In this document: one piece after another, positions 1 through 9,233 of the stretch | Numbering within the stretch: the first letter of the stretch is position 1 | Layout of the letters: the number at the start of each line of letters is the position of its first letter | Source: Flavobacteriaceae bacterium | Lineage (GTDB): Bacteria; Bacteroidota; Bacteroidia; Flavobacteriales; Flavobacteriaceae | Direction of reading: 5' to 3' | Assembly: GCA_013003555.1 (NCBI GenBank) | Contig: JABDIV010000020.1 | Span: forward strand, 1 to 58,027 | Length of the DNA: 58,027 bases | Program-made: the position numbers and the translations under genes | Notes under the pieces: model-generated | The model's database searches: none | What the model was told of the DNA's origin: nothing | What the model saw: only the letters and a program-made list of their open reading frames with translations

Positions 1-34
1 AAAATAACCTGCTGAAAAACAACAGGTTAATATG

Positions 35-108
35 TGATCGCGACAGGACTCGAACCTGTGACCGTCTGCTTAGAAGGCAGATGCTCTATCCAGCTGAGCT
101 ACGCGACC
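35..108 (-). tRNA. tRNA-Arg (anticodon TCT)
   Basis: Read on the minus strand this is a complete 74-base cloverleaf. The seven-pair acceptor stem (GGTCGCG with CGCGATC, one G-T pair) closes at 108 and 36, and the discriminator base is A. The anticodon loop CTTCTAA gives TCT, and the T arm carries GGTTCGAGTCC. No CCA is encoded. It is the last gene of a three-tRNA minus-strand cluster. Confidence 0.96.
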
Positions 109-333
109 GGACTGAGCGTATAAAAAATGTCTGTAGACATTTTTAGCGAAAGGGCCAGTTGGCTGGCACTCTATTCAATACACTATAACACTTTTTCACA
201 GGATTACCTCGCTTCGCTCGGTGATCCTGAATTGGGTTTTGACAATGAAGTAAAGCTGCGCTTTACATAAAATAAAGCCTTCGTTTTCTTAAGAAAGCAA
301 GCTTTCTACGAAAACTCATGCTTTATTTTTTTG
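109..333. other. tRNA spacer with several hairpins, no gene
   Basis: No coding sequence is seen between tRNA-Arg and tRNA-Pro. The spacer is rich in inverted repeats: an arm pair at 123-132 and 135-144, a hairpin near 201-229 (GGAT.ACC with GGT.ATCC), a small one at 251-265 (TAAAGC/GCTTTA), and a long one at 269-329. They may be processing signals or terminators of the tRNA transcript, or remnants of small palindromic repeats. Confidence 0.6.
269..329. repeat. Long three-step imperfect hairpin between tRNA-Pro and tRNA-Arg
   Basis: On the minus strand three stems stack outward from a TT loop: GAAAGC/GCTTTC, then GTTTTC/GAAAAC, then ATAAAGC/GCTTTAT, separated by small internal loops. The structure fills 61 bases just downstream of tRNA-Pro in the direction of transcription, so it could be a processing or termination signal. 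I do not recognise it as a known family. Confidence 0.6.
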
Positions 334-408
334 TCGGGGTGGCAGGATTCGAACCTGCGACCTCCTGCTCCCAAAGCAGGCGCGATAACCGGGCTACGCT
401 ACACCCCG
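334..408 (-). tRNA. tRNA-Pro (anticodon TGG)
   Basis: This is a 75-base minus-strand cloverleaf with acceptor stem CGGGGTG/CACCCCG and discriminator A. The anticodon loop TTTGGGA gives TGG, and the T arm carries GGTTCGAATCC. The first base is 408. Its first ten bases, CGGGGTGTAG, are repeated three times just upstream (at 536, 664 and 793), inside the tandem units described separately. Confidence 0.96.
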
Positions 409-793
409 AAAATTAGTCCTTTCCAGACTATATATTTCGATTCTCAAATTCTACATATATCGACATATCTGTAGATCGGGAACCGGGCGGAGTTTATGCC
501 GTAAACTCAATCAGAGTTTTACGGTACTACACCCCGAAAATTAGTCCTTTCCAGACTATATATTTCGATTCTCAAATTCTACATATACCAATTTATCTGT
601 AGACCGGGAACCGGGCGGAGTTTATGCCGTAAACTCAATCAGAGTTTTACGGTACTACACCCCGAAAATTAGTCCTTTCAAGACTAAATATTTCGATTCT
701 CAAATTCTACATATATCGACATATCTGTAGACCGGGAACCGGGCGGAGTTTATCCTGTTTACCAACTTGTTGGTATCACAGGGCTACACCCCG
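409..793 (-). repeat. Three tandem ~128-bp units carrying pieces of tRNA-Pro
   Basis: Read on the minus strand, copies begin with CGGGGTGTAG at 793, 664 and 536, spaced 129, 128 and 128 bases, and the series ends at the genuine tRNA-Pro start at 408. Each copy has that ten-base tRNA-Pro head, then a hairpin of about 30 bases, then ATAAACTCCG, then CCCGGTT (also present in the tRNA D arm), then about 75 bases of AT-rich sequence. The anticodon and T arms are missing, so no copy can be a functional tRNA. Copies 1 and 2 have the stem CCGTAAA-ACTC/GAGTTTACGG. The copy nearest tRNA-Ser has CCTGT/ACAGG and ACCAAC/GTTGGT instead, and still pairs. Confidence 0.85.
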
Positions 794-798
794 AATTG

Positions 799-882
799 CG
801 GAGAGACCGGGATTCGAACCCGGGCAGCACTTGCGCGCTGACAGATTAGCAATCTGCTCCATTACCACTCTGGCACCTCTCC
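799..882 (-). tRNA. tRNA-Ser (anticodon GCT)
   Basis: This minus-strand tRNA has the long variable arm of the serine family. The acceptor stem GGAGAGG/TCTCTCC closes at 882 and 800, with discriminator G at 799, as expected for serine. The anticodon loop TTGCTAA gives GCT. It is the first gene of the cluster, downstream of a good promoter at 919-950. Confidence 0.96.
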
Positions 883-918
883 AAATATTTAAGAACTTAT
901 GCAATGAAATTGCGGATG

Positions 919-950
919 CAAATGTAACTTTTCATTGGCAACATCGCAAA
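919..950 (-). promoter_or_regulatory. Predicted Bacteroidetes-type promoter for the tRNA cluster
   Basis: On the minus strand TTTG (950-947) is followed after 20 bases by TACATTTG (926-919), an exact match to the TAnnTTTG -7 element with normal spacing. It lies between the end of the HD-domain gene and tRNA-Ser, about 37 bases from the mature tRNA. Confidence 0.65.
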
Positions 951-973
951 CGAATCCCTATTTTTTTAAAAGC

Positions 974-3022
974 CTATTCGGGGTATTCGATACGCAAATG
1001 ATAGATATTCGCCAATTTATGTTTAAGGACTTTTTTAATCGATTGAATCTCCTTAAATGTAATGTTCGCATTGATGAATTGGTCATCTTCAATCTGCCTG
1101 TTTATAATGCTTTCAACAAACGCATTGATCTTTGTCGAATTCGGTTCTTTTAAACTTTTCGATGCGGCTTCAACACTGTCACACATCATTAAAATAGCCG
1201 TTTCTTTACTGAAGGGTTTTGGTCCGGGATATTGAAAATCCTCAGGCATTACGCTGTCGTCAAGTTGCTTTTCCTTGTTATAAAAATAGTACACTAAATT
1301 CGTGCCATGATGGGTTCTTATAAAATCGATTATGCGATCAGGAAGCTTTTGTTTTTTGGCCATTTCAATTCCATTCAGGACATGCTCAATAATGATCGTT
1401 GCGCTTTCCCGTGACGATAACTCGTCATGTGGATTGATCCCTGTAGATTGATTCTCTATAAAATACGTTGGGTTCTTCATTTTCCCAATATCGTGATAGA
1501 GGGCGCCAACCCTGGATAACATGGCATTGGCTCCTATTTCATATGCAGCTGATTCTGCCAGGTTAGCAACATTCAACGAATGATGAAACGTCCCCGGAGC
1601 TTTATTCGATAATTCCTTAAGCAGTTTTGAATTCGTATCCGACAGCTCAAGTAAGGAAACATCCGACACCAGTCCGAATATTTTTTCATAGGCATATATC
1701 AGAGGTAATACAAATAACATGGCTAATCCACAGAGAATAAACAATACAAAGGTCTCCCATTGCAACGTATCAACGCGACCTTCGTGAATCACATAAAATG
1801 CAAAATAAGCAACGATATAAATAAGGGTGATCTGACCAACCGATATGAATAGATTCGCGCGTTTGTACAATTCCGATACGGTAAGAATTGTAACAATTCC
1901 CGCCATGATTTGAAGGAACATATATTCATATGAATTAGTAACAACGAATCCAATGAGTAAAACTGTTATTACATGCGTAAACAATCCAAGTCGCGCATCA
2001 AAAAAGGCTTTTAAAATCAATGGCAAAATACAAATGGGAACCACGTACAAATAGGCCGAATTATAATTAACCACGAATGTGGTAAGCAAAACCATGAGTA
2101 AAATATTAAAGAAAATAAAGGTCACTTTGGTATTGTTGTTATAAACCTCCGGTCTGTATTTTCTTAAAAAAAGAAGCAGCATTAATAAGGCCAGCGCGAC
2201 CAACAAGGTATAAGCCAACAATATCCAGAAATAATTGGCCTCGCTCCATAACTGCGATTGGTACTCGGCTTCCAGGGACCTTAAAATCTTAAATTTATCG
2301 CCCTCAACCACCTCACCCTTTGATATGATAAGGGTCTCGCGTTCAATCTGTCCGCGAAACGGTGAGATCTTATTTAGTTCCTCTTGCAAAGAATTCTGGG
2401 TAATGGATTCATTCAGGCTGACATTCGGTTGAATGACATCAAAGAAAAGCGATAGCAGCTGAGGTTTATAATCATTGAGTTCTTCTACATTCAACTGATC
2501 ATCGAGAAACGGACGAATCTCTTCCTGGGTAATAAAACCTGAATAATTCGCGGCCCTTAATTGTTGCTGATCCTTTAGAAGGATGACCGGGTTATCGTCC
2601 TTTAATTCATAGGATTTATCCAGATGACCCCGTTCATAAATTGATCGAATAACCGATTGACCCAATCGCCTGACCTTGTTATGGTCAAATCCAGATAGCG
2701 TGTCGGGGAACCGTGTGTCGAATTGTTCATTAAACCCATCGAGTACACGATCAACCATCTCAGTTTCTATATCGAAGTATGTTGAGGCATTTGACAATAC
2801 GGCCTCCTGCTCCTCCTCAAACTCCTCGTCTGTTTTTTTTATCGCAAAATCAAAGGGTGCATAAAGATTCTCAGATTGCCAGGGTTTACCTTTTTCAAAC
2901 GAATATTTAAATTTTCCACTCTTCGGAAAAAAATTAACGATAAGAAAGGTAGTCAGTATAAAGAGTATGCCCTTGTAGATAAGCGCATGGTTTCTGTAGA
3001 AACTGTTAATGATGTCTTTCAT
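974..3022 (-). CDS. 7TM receptor / HD-domain phosphohydrolase (PgpH family)
   Basis: A 682-residue membrane protein with the layout of the 7TMR-HD family: one N-terminal membrane segment (about 15-32), a large extracytoplasmic domain (about 40-255), about seven membrane segments (about 262-460) and a cytoplasmic HD domain. The HD domain shows HH near 478 and YHDIGK near 506-511, the metal-binding residues. Characterised relatives (PgpH of Listeria) hydrolyse cyclic di-AMP; that substrate is inferred here, not shown. A TACATTTG box on the minus strand at 3049-3042 may be the -7 element. The gene diverges from the thiolase gene and is not in an obvious operon. Confidence 0.88.
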   Translation of the reverse strand: MKDIINSFYRNHALIYKGILFILTTFLIVNFFPKSGKFKYSFEKGKPWQSENLYAPFDFAIKKTDEEFEEEQEAVLSNASTYFDIETEMVDRVLDGFNEQFDTRFPDTLSGFDHNKVRRLGQSVIRSIYERGHLDKSYELKDDNPVILLKDQQQLRAANYSGFITQEEIRPFLDDQLNVEELNDYKPQLLSLFFDVIQPNVSLNESITQNSLQEELNKISPFRGQIERETLIISKGEVVEGDKFKILRSLEAEYQSQLWSEANYFWILLAYTLLVALALLMLLLFLRKYRPEVYNNNTKVTFIFFNILLMVLLTTFVVNYNSAYLYVVPICILPLILKAFFDARLGLFTHVITVLLIGFVVTNSYEYMFLQIMAGIVTILTVSELYKRANLFISVGQITLIYIVAYFAFYVIHEGRVDTLQWETFVLFILCGLAMLFVLPLIYAYEKIFGLVSDVSLLELSDTNSKLLKELSNKAPGTFHHSLNVANLAESAAYEIGANAMLSRVGALYHDIGKMKNPTYFIENQSTGINPHDELSSRESATIIIEHVLNGIEMAKKQKLPDRIIDFIRTHHGTNLVYYFYNKEKQLDDSVMPEDFQYPGPKPFSKETAILMMCDSVEAASKSLKEPNSTKINAFVESIINRQIEDDQFINANITFKEIQSIKKVLKHKLANIYHLRIEYPE

Positions 3023-3153
3023 AGTGATCCATCGGCTTGTTCAAATGTACTAAAAAAATAGCTGGAAGATAGACTGTGGTTTATGGTCTTTTCCTTACCG
3101 ATTCTTCCAATTTTTAACTAATTTCGCAACATCCGAATTTTAATCAAAAGAAC

Positions 3154-4329
3154 ATGAATAGAGACGTTGTTATCGTGTCGGCAGTACGAACACCGATCGG
3201 TAGTTTCCTCGGTCAATTATCGACAATCCCGGCCCCTCGTTTAGGTGCAATAGCAATTAAAGGAGCTTTAGATCGAATCGGGTTGAAACCGGACACTGTT
3301 CAAGAGGTTCTTATGGGTCATGTTGTACAGGCGGGATCAGGTCAGGCCCCGGCTCGTCAGGCTGCGATTTATGCAGGAATACCCGATACTGTGCCTTGTA
3401 CGACAGTGAATAAGGTTTGTGCATCGGGAATGAAGGCTGTGATGCAAGCCGCACAATCCATTGCGCTTGGAGACAATGATATTATTGTTGCAGGTGGCAT
3501 GGAAAACATGAGCCTGATACCACATTACTATCATGCCCGATCGGCTACGAAATTCGGACCAGTTAAAATGGAGGACGGTATGCAAAAGGACGGTCTTGTT
3601 GATGTTTATGATCAGCAGGCCATGGGTGTTTGCGCCGATGCCTGTGCACAGGAATATAAGTTTTCAAGAGAAGATCAGGATGCCTTTGCAATTCAATCTT
3701 ACAAACGATCTGCCGAAGCCTGGAACGCCGGACGATATGACGAAGAAGTTGTCCCTGTTGATGTCCCACAACGACGCGGTGAACCAGTTCGAGTTGAACG
3801 GGATGAAGAATATACCAACGTAAAAATTGAAAAAATCCCCAATTTGCGACCCGCATTTACCACTGATGGTACGGTAACCGCCGCTAATGCATCAACCATT
3901 AATGATGGGGCTGCAGCCCTTGTATTAATGAGTCGGGAAAAAGCAGATTCATTGGGCCTTGAACCGCTCGCAACCATTAAAAGTTATGCTGATGCAGCTC
4001 AGGAACCAAAGTGGTTTACCACTGCACCGGCAAAGGCTTTACCCAAAGCACTTGACAAAGCAGGCTTATCAATAGATGATGTAGATTTTTTTGAATTCAA
4101 TGAGGCCTTTTCTGTGGTTGGTTTAGCGAATATGAAATTACTCGGTTTGACTGATGACAAGGTGAATGTAAATGGAGGTGCCGTATCACTCGGTCATCCG
4201 CTTGGATGTTCCGGAGCAAGGATTCTGGTCACATTAATTCACGTATTGAAACAAAAGAATGCTAATCTCGGTGCTGCTGCCATCTGTAATGGCGGTGGTG
4301 GCGCTTCCGCCATGGTAATCAGACGATAA
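3154..4329 (+). CDS. Acetyl-CoA C-acetyltransferase (thiolase)
   Basis: A 391-residue thiolase of normal length, which condenses two acetyl-CoA or cleaves acetoacetyl-CoA. The nucleophile is Cys89 in NKVCASGMKA, the catalytic His is in GHPLGCSGA near 347-354, and the second Cys is in the CNGGGGASA motif near 378. NEAFSVV is also present. No other fatty-acid oxidation gene is adjacent, so a role in short-chain acyl metabolism is likely but not fixed by context. The NlpC/P60 gene starts 10 bases downstream, so the two probably share a transcript. Thiolases with different chain-length preferences are hard to separate by eye. Confidence 0.92.
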   Translation: MNRDVVIVSAVRTPIGSFLGQLSTIPAPRLGAIAIKGALDRIGLKPDTVQEVLMGHVVQAGSGQAPARQAAIYAGIPDTVPCTTVNKVCASGMKAVMQAAQSIALGDNDIIVAGGMENMSLIPHYYHARSATKFGPVKMEDGMQKDGLVDVYDQQAMGVCADACAQEYKFSREDQDAFAIQSYKRSAEAWNAGRYDEEVVPVDVPQRRGEPVRVERDEEYTNVKIEKIPNLRPAFTTDGTVTAANASTINDGAAALVLMSREKADSLGLEPLATIKSYADAAQEPKWFTTAPAKALPKALDKAGLSIDDVDFFEFNEAFSVVGLANMKLLGLTDDKVNVNGGAVSLGHPLGCSGARILVTLIHVLKQKNANLGAAAICNGGGGASAMVIRR

Positions 4330-4339
4330 TAAAAAATTA

Positions 4340-5089
4340 ATGCGATACGGAATCTGCCATTTAAGTATAGTCCCTGTTCGCTTTGAGCCATCCGACAGAA
4401 GTGAAATGGTGAGCCAACTGCTGTATGGCGAACACTTTAAAATTCTTGAACATCGTAAAAAGTGGAGTAAGATCAGGATTTCTTTTGATCGATATGAAGG
4501 CTGGGTAGATAACGAACAGTTTAAAGCTATTGATAAAAACGAGCATAAGGCCCTGGAAAAAGATGATCCCATCTATTCTTCAGATTTGATTGAGTTTGTA
4601 AGCGATTCAAATGAACATCTATACCCGATTCCGATTGGATCTTCACTGAGCGGGTTGCCTATTTTAAAACATAAACATGACGGTCATGTCATTTTCGGTG
4701 AACAACCAAAAAGTAAATTGGTTGAAACCGCTTTGCTCTATCTGAACTCACCTTATCTGTGGGGTGGGAAAACACCGTTCGGATTAGACTGTTCCGGCTT
4801 CACGCAAATGGTCTATAAAATAAACGGATATTCACTATTCCGCGACGCTTCACAACAGGCAGCTCAAGGAGAGGTTCTCAGTTTTATCGAAGAGACAGAG
4901 CCCGGAGACCTGGCATTTTTTGACAATAAAGACGGTGAAATTATTCACGTTGGAATTATCTTAAAAGACAATCATATCATTCATGCCCATGGGAAAGTGC
5001 GAATAGACCGTCTCGACCAATCGGGCATACATAACACCGGACTTCGACGACACACTCATAAACTTAGGGTAATAAAAAAGATCATATAA
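4340..5089 (+). CDS. NlpC/P60 (C40) family cysteine peptidase with SH3-like domains
   Basis: A 249-residue protein. Residues 1-110 look like two bacterial SH3-type modules, and the C-terminal half is an NlpC/P60 domain with Cys151 in LDCSGF, His203 in GEIIHVGI and a third polar residue (His near 215). The family cleaves cell-wall peptide stems, usually gamma-D-glutamyl-diaminopimelate bonds. No signal peptide is visible, so it may act on recycled murein peptides in the cytoplasm, or be exported by a route I cannot see. It follows the thiolase gene by 10 bases and is closed by the hairpin at 5093-5124. Confidence 0.88.
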   Translation: MRYGICHLSIVPVRFEPSDRSEMVSQLLYGEHFKILEHRKKWSKIRISFDRYEGWVDNEQFKAIDKNEHKALEKDDPIYSSDLIEFVSDSNEHLYPIPIGSSLSGLPILKHKHDGHVIFGEQPKSKLVETALLYLNSPYLWGGKTPFGLDCSGFTQMVYKINGYSLFRDASQQAAQGEVLSFIEETEPGDLAFFDNKDGEIIHVGIILKDNHIIHAHGKVRIDRLDQSGIHNTGLRRHTHKLRVIKKII

Positions 5090-5092
5090 AAA

Positions 5093-5124
5093 AAGCCATC
5101 CCTTAAGGATGGCTTAATTTTTTT
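5093..5124. terminator. Bidirectional intrinsic terminator
   Basis: A nine-pair stem AAGCCATCC/GGATGGCTT (5093-5101 with 5107-5115) has a five-base loop, an A-tract on the left and a T-tract on the right. It sits between convergent genes, the C40 peptidase (+) and the TPR gene (-), and can serve both. Confidence 0.9.
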
Positions 5125-5138
5125 ATTCTAAGATGGAA

Positions 5139-6419
5139 TTAGTTTCCATCACCTTCCATCGCATCGATCTTAGCCTGCATCGCTTTGAAATTAGGTGTGT
5201 CACCTAAAACACTATAGATATTCATCAAGGTTCGGGCTGCATTGATGTTGTTTGGTTCAAATTCCAAGACTTTCGTAAGATAAGGCACGGCATCATTGTA
5301 CAATTGCATTCTACTATCCTGTAGCTCTTCGTACCTTTTATCATCCGCAGCTGAAGTTCCAAGACCATTCATTTCGTCGATTATACCTTGCTCCTGTCCC
5401 AGAATCAGCGCGGCTGTATTCATATAGGCGCGAACATAGGTGTCATCTGTTTTAATCGCCATGTCATAATATTTCTTGGCTTCCTCGACATTTCCCTGGT
5501 CTGCAGCAACCACACCAAGATTGAATAAAAGATCAACGTTGTTCGGTTCAATCTCCAAGGCTTTAGATATCAATTCCTTATACTTATCTGTCTCTCCAAG
5601 TTTGTAACGAACATTGGCTTCTGATAAAAGTAAGTTGTAATCATCAGGGTTTGACTTCTTTGCGTTTTCGATAGCCTCGAGCGCCTTATCGGTTTCTCCC
5701 TGTTCAATATAGATCAAAGCCACATTTTTGGCAATTTCGCCAACCTTCGAATCGGTTTTCACATTCCTGGATTTTTCATGTGTCCCGGCCTTTACCGAAA
5801 TATCCCGCATTGAAGAACTCGGAAAAACCTGTTCTTCAGCAGTTTCTTTCTCGGTTGCACGATATTCCATCGTAACTCCGGTATATCCCAAATCCATTAA
5901 TTCATCATACAGACGAAGTGCATCCTCATACCGCTGACTTGACGTCGCCAATAAGGCGGCGTTATAAAGGTAAAGGGTGTCAGATAATGAGGTTCTGTAG
6001 GCGCGTTCAAAGTTAATTGAGGAAGAGCCGTGATCTTTTCTGTTCAATGCAGTTTGAGCCTTGTCAAGAAATCCGTTACTCATGGTAACTTTCATTTCAT
6101 CAGCCTTAGGTGAATACACCTTCTTACCAGATTTATTTTCGGTATCGACAAGCATTTTGAAGCTCTCAAGGGCATCTGATACATCCTGATCATCACCTGT
6201 ACCATTTGCATACAATGCCTGACCCTTTAAAAAGTAAAACTTAGCTTTGGTTTTATCATCCATGGCCGACAACGATCCCTCAGCGGCACTTAACGCCGAC
6301 TTTGCAGCGGCAAAATTATTACTCTTAATGGCTTTTTCGGCATCTTTGATCTCTTTCTTCTGAGCAATAGCGAAGGCACTGATCAATAAAGCCAAAACCA
6401 TTACAACATGTTTTCTCAT
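5139..6419 (-). CDS. Secreted/periplasmic TPR-repeat protein
   Basis: A 426-residue protein with a cleavable signal peptide (hydrophobic core about 5-19, ending AIAQ). The rest is helical with tetratricopeptide-like units, clearest at about 230-345 (for example a unit ending ALEIEPNNVDLLFNLGVV) and again near the C terminus around VLEFEPNNINAARTLM. Such repeats are protein-binding scaffolds and no enzyme motif is seen. It starts 28 bases after gyrA ends on the same strand and is probably cotranscribed with it, although a periplasmic TPR protein has no obvious role in supercoiling. The specific function is unknown. Confidence 0.88.
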   Translation of the reverse strand: MRKHVVMVLALLISAFAIAQKKEIKDAEKAIKSNNFAAAKSALSAAEGSLSAMDDKTKAKFYFLKGQALYANGTGDDQDVSDALESFKMLVDTENKSGKKVYSPKADEMKVTMSNGFLDKAQTALNRKDHGSSSINFERAYRTSLSDTLYLYNAALLATSSQRYEDALRLYDELMDLGYTGVTMEYRATEKETAEEQVFPSSSMRDISVKAGTHEKSRNVKTDSKVGEIAKNVALIYIEQGETDKALEAIENAKKSNPDDYNLLLSEANVRYKLGETDKYKELISKALEIEPNNVDLLFNLGVVAADQGNVEEAKKYYDMAIKTDDTYVRAYMNTAALILGQEQGIIDEMNGLGTSAADDKRYEELQDSRMQLYNDAVPYLTKVLEFEPNNINAARTLMNIYSVLGDTPNFKAMQAKIDAMEGDGN

Positions 6420-6447
6420 TTTTATTCTGTTTAAGTTAATGTTTTAA

Positions 6448-8970
6448 TTATTCGTTAGGTGTAGTATCAATTGTTGTGCCATCATTGTCATTCAACTCAT
6501 TATCATCACCTTCAATATCTTCAACATCATCCTCATCATGCATAACCTTCGCAACTGCGGCGATTGAATCACCATTTTTAAGATTAATAAGTTTTACACC
6601 CTGAGTGGCTCGGCCCATAACTCGCAAATCTTGCACCGCCATGCGAATGGCAATACCCGATTTGTTAATGATCATGAGGTCATCCGAGTCCGAAACATTT
6701 TTTATTGAGACTAATTTACCAGTTTTTTCCGTAATTGAAATGGTTTTAACACCTTTTCCTCCTCGATTTGTAATTCTATAATCATCAAGGCTTGATCGTT
6801 TTCCGAATCCATTTTCAGAAACAACAAGAATATCGCTTTCCATATCGTTAACCGAAATCATTCCAACAACCTCATCCTTGTCATCAGCAAGTTTGATACC
6901 TCTTACCCCCGATGCATTTCGACCCATCGGTCTGGTTTTGCTTTCTTCAAACCGAATGGCTTTTCCACTTTTAACAGCCAACACGACCTGGCTGTCACCA
7001 GAAGTGAGTTTTGCTTCGAGCAACTCATCATCTTCCCTGATTGTGATTGCGTTAATTCCATTAGTCCTTGGACGTGAATATTGCTCGAGAGAGGTTTTCT
7101 TGACCTGGCCTTTTTTGGTGGCCATTATCACGTAATGACTGTTGATATAGTCATCGTTCTTGAGATCCTTCGTGCAAATAAAAGCCTTTACTTTGTCGTC
7201 CTGCTCTATATTTATCAAATTTTGAATAGCACGACCTTTTGATGTTCTGCTACCTTCCGGAATTTCATAGACGCGCATCCAGAAACATTTTCCTTTCTGT
7301 GTAAAGAACAGCATATACTGATGGTTGGTTCCTACGAACAAATGCTCAAGGAAATCTTCGCTTCGGGTAGTAGAAGCCTTCTGTCCGACCCCGCCCCTGT
7401 TCTGAGTTTTATATTCAGTAAGCGATGTTCGCTTTATGTATCCGGCGTGCGAAATGGTGATCACCACTTTTTCGTCTGGGATCATGTCTTCAATCGACAG
7501 ATCACCACCCGCATATTCAATTAGAGATCGTCTTTCATCACCAAATTTATCTTTAACCTCAAGAAGTTCATTCTTGATAATATCCATGCGGCGATCTTTC
7601 TTATCAAGAATATCTTTCAGGTCTTCTATCCTCTTCATCAAATCTTCATACTCTGCCCTAAGTTTATCCTGTTCGAGACCGGTAAGCTGACGTAATCGCA
7701 TTTCAACTATTGCCTTAGCCTGGATTTCGGTAAGTTCGAAACGTGCGATCAGTTTTTCCCTGGCTTCATCAGCATTGGCAGAGGCCCGGATCAGTGCGAT
7801 AACCTCATCGATATTATCTGATGCGATTATTAAGCCCTCTAGGATATGGGCGCGTTCTTCAGCTTTTTTTAGCTCGTACTGAGTTCGTCTAACAACAACT
7901 TCATGGCGATGATCAACAAAATGGTGAATCATATCCTTCAGGTTGAGCAATAACGGACGACCACCAACAAGTGCAATATTATTCACACTAAATGACGATT
8001 GCAGTGCGGTATATTTATAGAGTTTGTTTAAAACGATATTCGGAATAGCATCCCGCTTGAGCACATAAACAATACGCATACCTTTCCTGTCTGACTCGTC
8101 ACGTATGGTCGAAATTCCATCTAATTTTTTATCATTAACCAGGTCGGCAGTCTTCTTGATCATATCTGCTTTATTCACCTGGTAAGGTATTTCATTTACA
8201 ATGATGCATTCGCGGCCATTTATCTCCTCGATATTGGCCTTTCCCCGAAGCACGATGCGTCCGCGGCCTGTATTGAAGGCCTCTCTTACGCCATCATAAC
8301 CATAAATGGTTCCTCCGGTTGGAAAATCAGGTGCTTTAACGTGCGTTATCAATTCATCAATTGTAATCTCAGAATTATCGATATAGGCTATAATACCGTC
8401 TACCACTTCCGAAAGGTTGTGTGGCGGCATATTGGTTGCCATTCCAACCGCAATTCCCGAAGCCCCGTTTACTAATAACCCAGGAATACGGGTTGGCAAT
8501 ACAGTAGGTTCTTTTAGGGTATCGTCAAAGTTTAATTTATGATCAACCGTATCCTTGTCGATATCGGCCAACATGTCTTCAGAAATCTTTCTCATGCGAG
8601 CCTCAGTATAACGCATGGCAGCAGGACTATCGCCATCGATAGACCCGAAGTTACCCTGACCGTCTACCAGCATGTATCGCAAACTCCATTCCTGTGCCAT
8701 ACGAACCATGGTATCGTAAACCGATGTGTCGCCGTGAGGATGATATTTACCCAACACTTCCCCAACTATTCTGGCCGATTTCTTATGCGCTGTATTTGAC
8801 CTAACCCCCAATTCGTGCATGCCATATAAGACCCGTCTGTGTACCGGTTTTAAACCGTCCCTGACATCGGGAAGGGCACGTGACACAATGACCGACATTG
8901 AGTAGTCAATGTAGGCCGATTTCATCTCATCTTCTATGTTAATCGGAATTAATTTTTCTCCGTCTGCCAT
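6448..8970 (-). CDS. gyrA: DNA gyrase subunit A
   Basis: An 840-residue GyrA. The catalytic tyrosine is Tyr121 in [10 protein letters not shown], which forms the covalent link with DNA. The quinolone-resistance region reads [13 protein letters not shown], so the position equal to E. coli Ser83 is Thr82 and that equal to Asp87 is Asp86. The C-terminal beta-pinwheel includes NRGGKGVKT, matching the GyrA box. The last 30 residues are a very acidic tail, as often seen in gyrases. It is the first gene of a two-gene minus-strand unit with the TPR gene and diverges from clpC. Confidence 0.98.
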   Translation of the reverse strand: MADGEKLIPINIEDEMKSAYIDYSMSVIVSRALPDVRDGLKPVHRRVLYGMHELGVRSNTAHKKSARIVGEVLGKYHPHGDTSVYDTMVRMAQEWSLRYMLVDGQGNFGSIDGDSPAAMRYTEARMRKISEDMLADIDKDTVDHKLNFDDTLKEPTVLPTRIPGLLVNGASGIAVGMATNMPPHNLSEVVDGIIAYIDNSEITIDELITHVKAPDFPTGGTIYGYDGVREAFNTGRGRIVLRGKANIEEINGRECIIVNEIPYQVNKADMIKKTADLVNDKKLDGISTIRDESDRKGMRIVYVLKRDAIPNIVLNKLYKYTALQSSFSVNNIALVGGRPLLLNLKDMIHHFVDHRHEVVVRRTQYELKKAEERAHILEGLIIASDNIDEVIALIRASANADEAREKLIARFELTEIQAKAIVEMRLRQLTGLEQDKLRAEYEDLMKRIEDLKDILDKKDRRMDIIKNELLEVKDKFGDERRSLIEYAGGDLSIEDMIPDEKVVITISHAGYIKRTSLTEYKTQNRGGVGQKASTTRSEDFLEHLFVGTNHQYMLFFTQKGKCFWMRVYEIPEGSRTSKGRAIQNLINIEQDDKVKAFICTKDLKNDDYINSHYVIMATKKGQVKKTSLEQYSRPRTNGINAITIREDDELLEAKLTSGDSQVVLAVKSGKAIRFEESKTRPMGRNASGVRGIKLADDKDEVVGMISVNDMESDILVVSENGFGKRSSLDDYRITNRGGKGVKTISITEKTGKLVSIKNVSDSDDLMIINKSGIAIRMAVQDLRVMGRATQGVKLINLKNGDSIAAVAKVMHDEDDVEDIEGDDNELNDNDGTTIDTTPNE

Positions 8971-9233
8971 AAATAAATTAATTAGTTTTTTGGTTGATTT
9001 TCAAATCAGGCTAATATAACCATTTTGTAAGCGCTGTAGCGGTTTTCACTGACTGAATTTGACATATTTTATCAACAAAAAACAGGTCGATTTTCGTTAA
9101 TAAGTAAGCTGTTAAATGTTTTGAATTTTTAAAGTTTTTTTTGTCTATTAGCAAATGTGGGATGAATTAAGGTATAGTTTTTGCCCAATTGTACTTGAAT
9201 TTAGTTAATTTTAAAAGCAGAAAGAAATCTATT
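8971..9233. promoter_or_regulatory. Divergent gyrA/clpC intergenic region
   Basis: This 263-base AT-rich spacer must hold promoters for both genes. On the plus strand TATAGTTTTTGC near 9174-9185 resembles a -7 element for clpC but has one extra T compared with TAnnTTTG. I see no strong operator or hairpin, and no clear CIRCE or CtsR-like repeat. Confidence 0.4.

Noticed and set aside
409..793. Regularly spaced direct repeats resembling a CRISPR array
   Set aside because: The 128-bp units are repeated whole, with no variable spacers between short repeats and no cas gene nearby. They contain pieces of tRNA-Pro.
1..900. Genomic island integrated at the tRNA cluster
   Set aside because: No integrase, transposase or foreign cargo is seen next to the tRNAs. 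The repeats are short and non-coding.
9189..9233. Longer start for clpC
   Set aside because: The family begins MDDNFSPRVKD at 9234, and the extra 15 codons overlap the likely promoter region.
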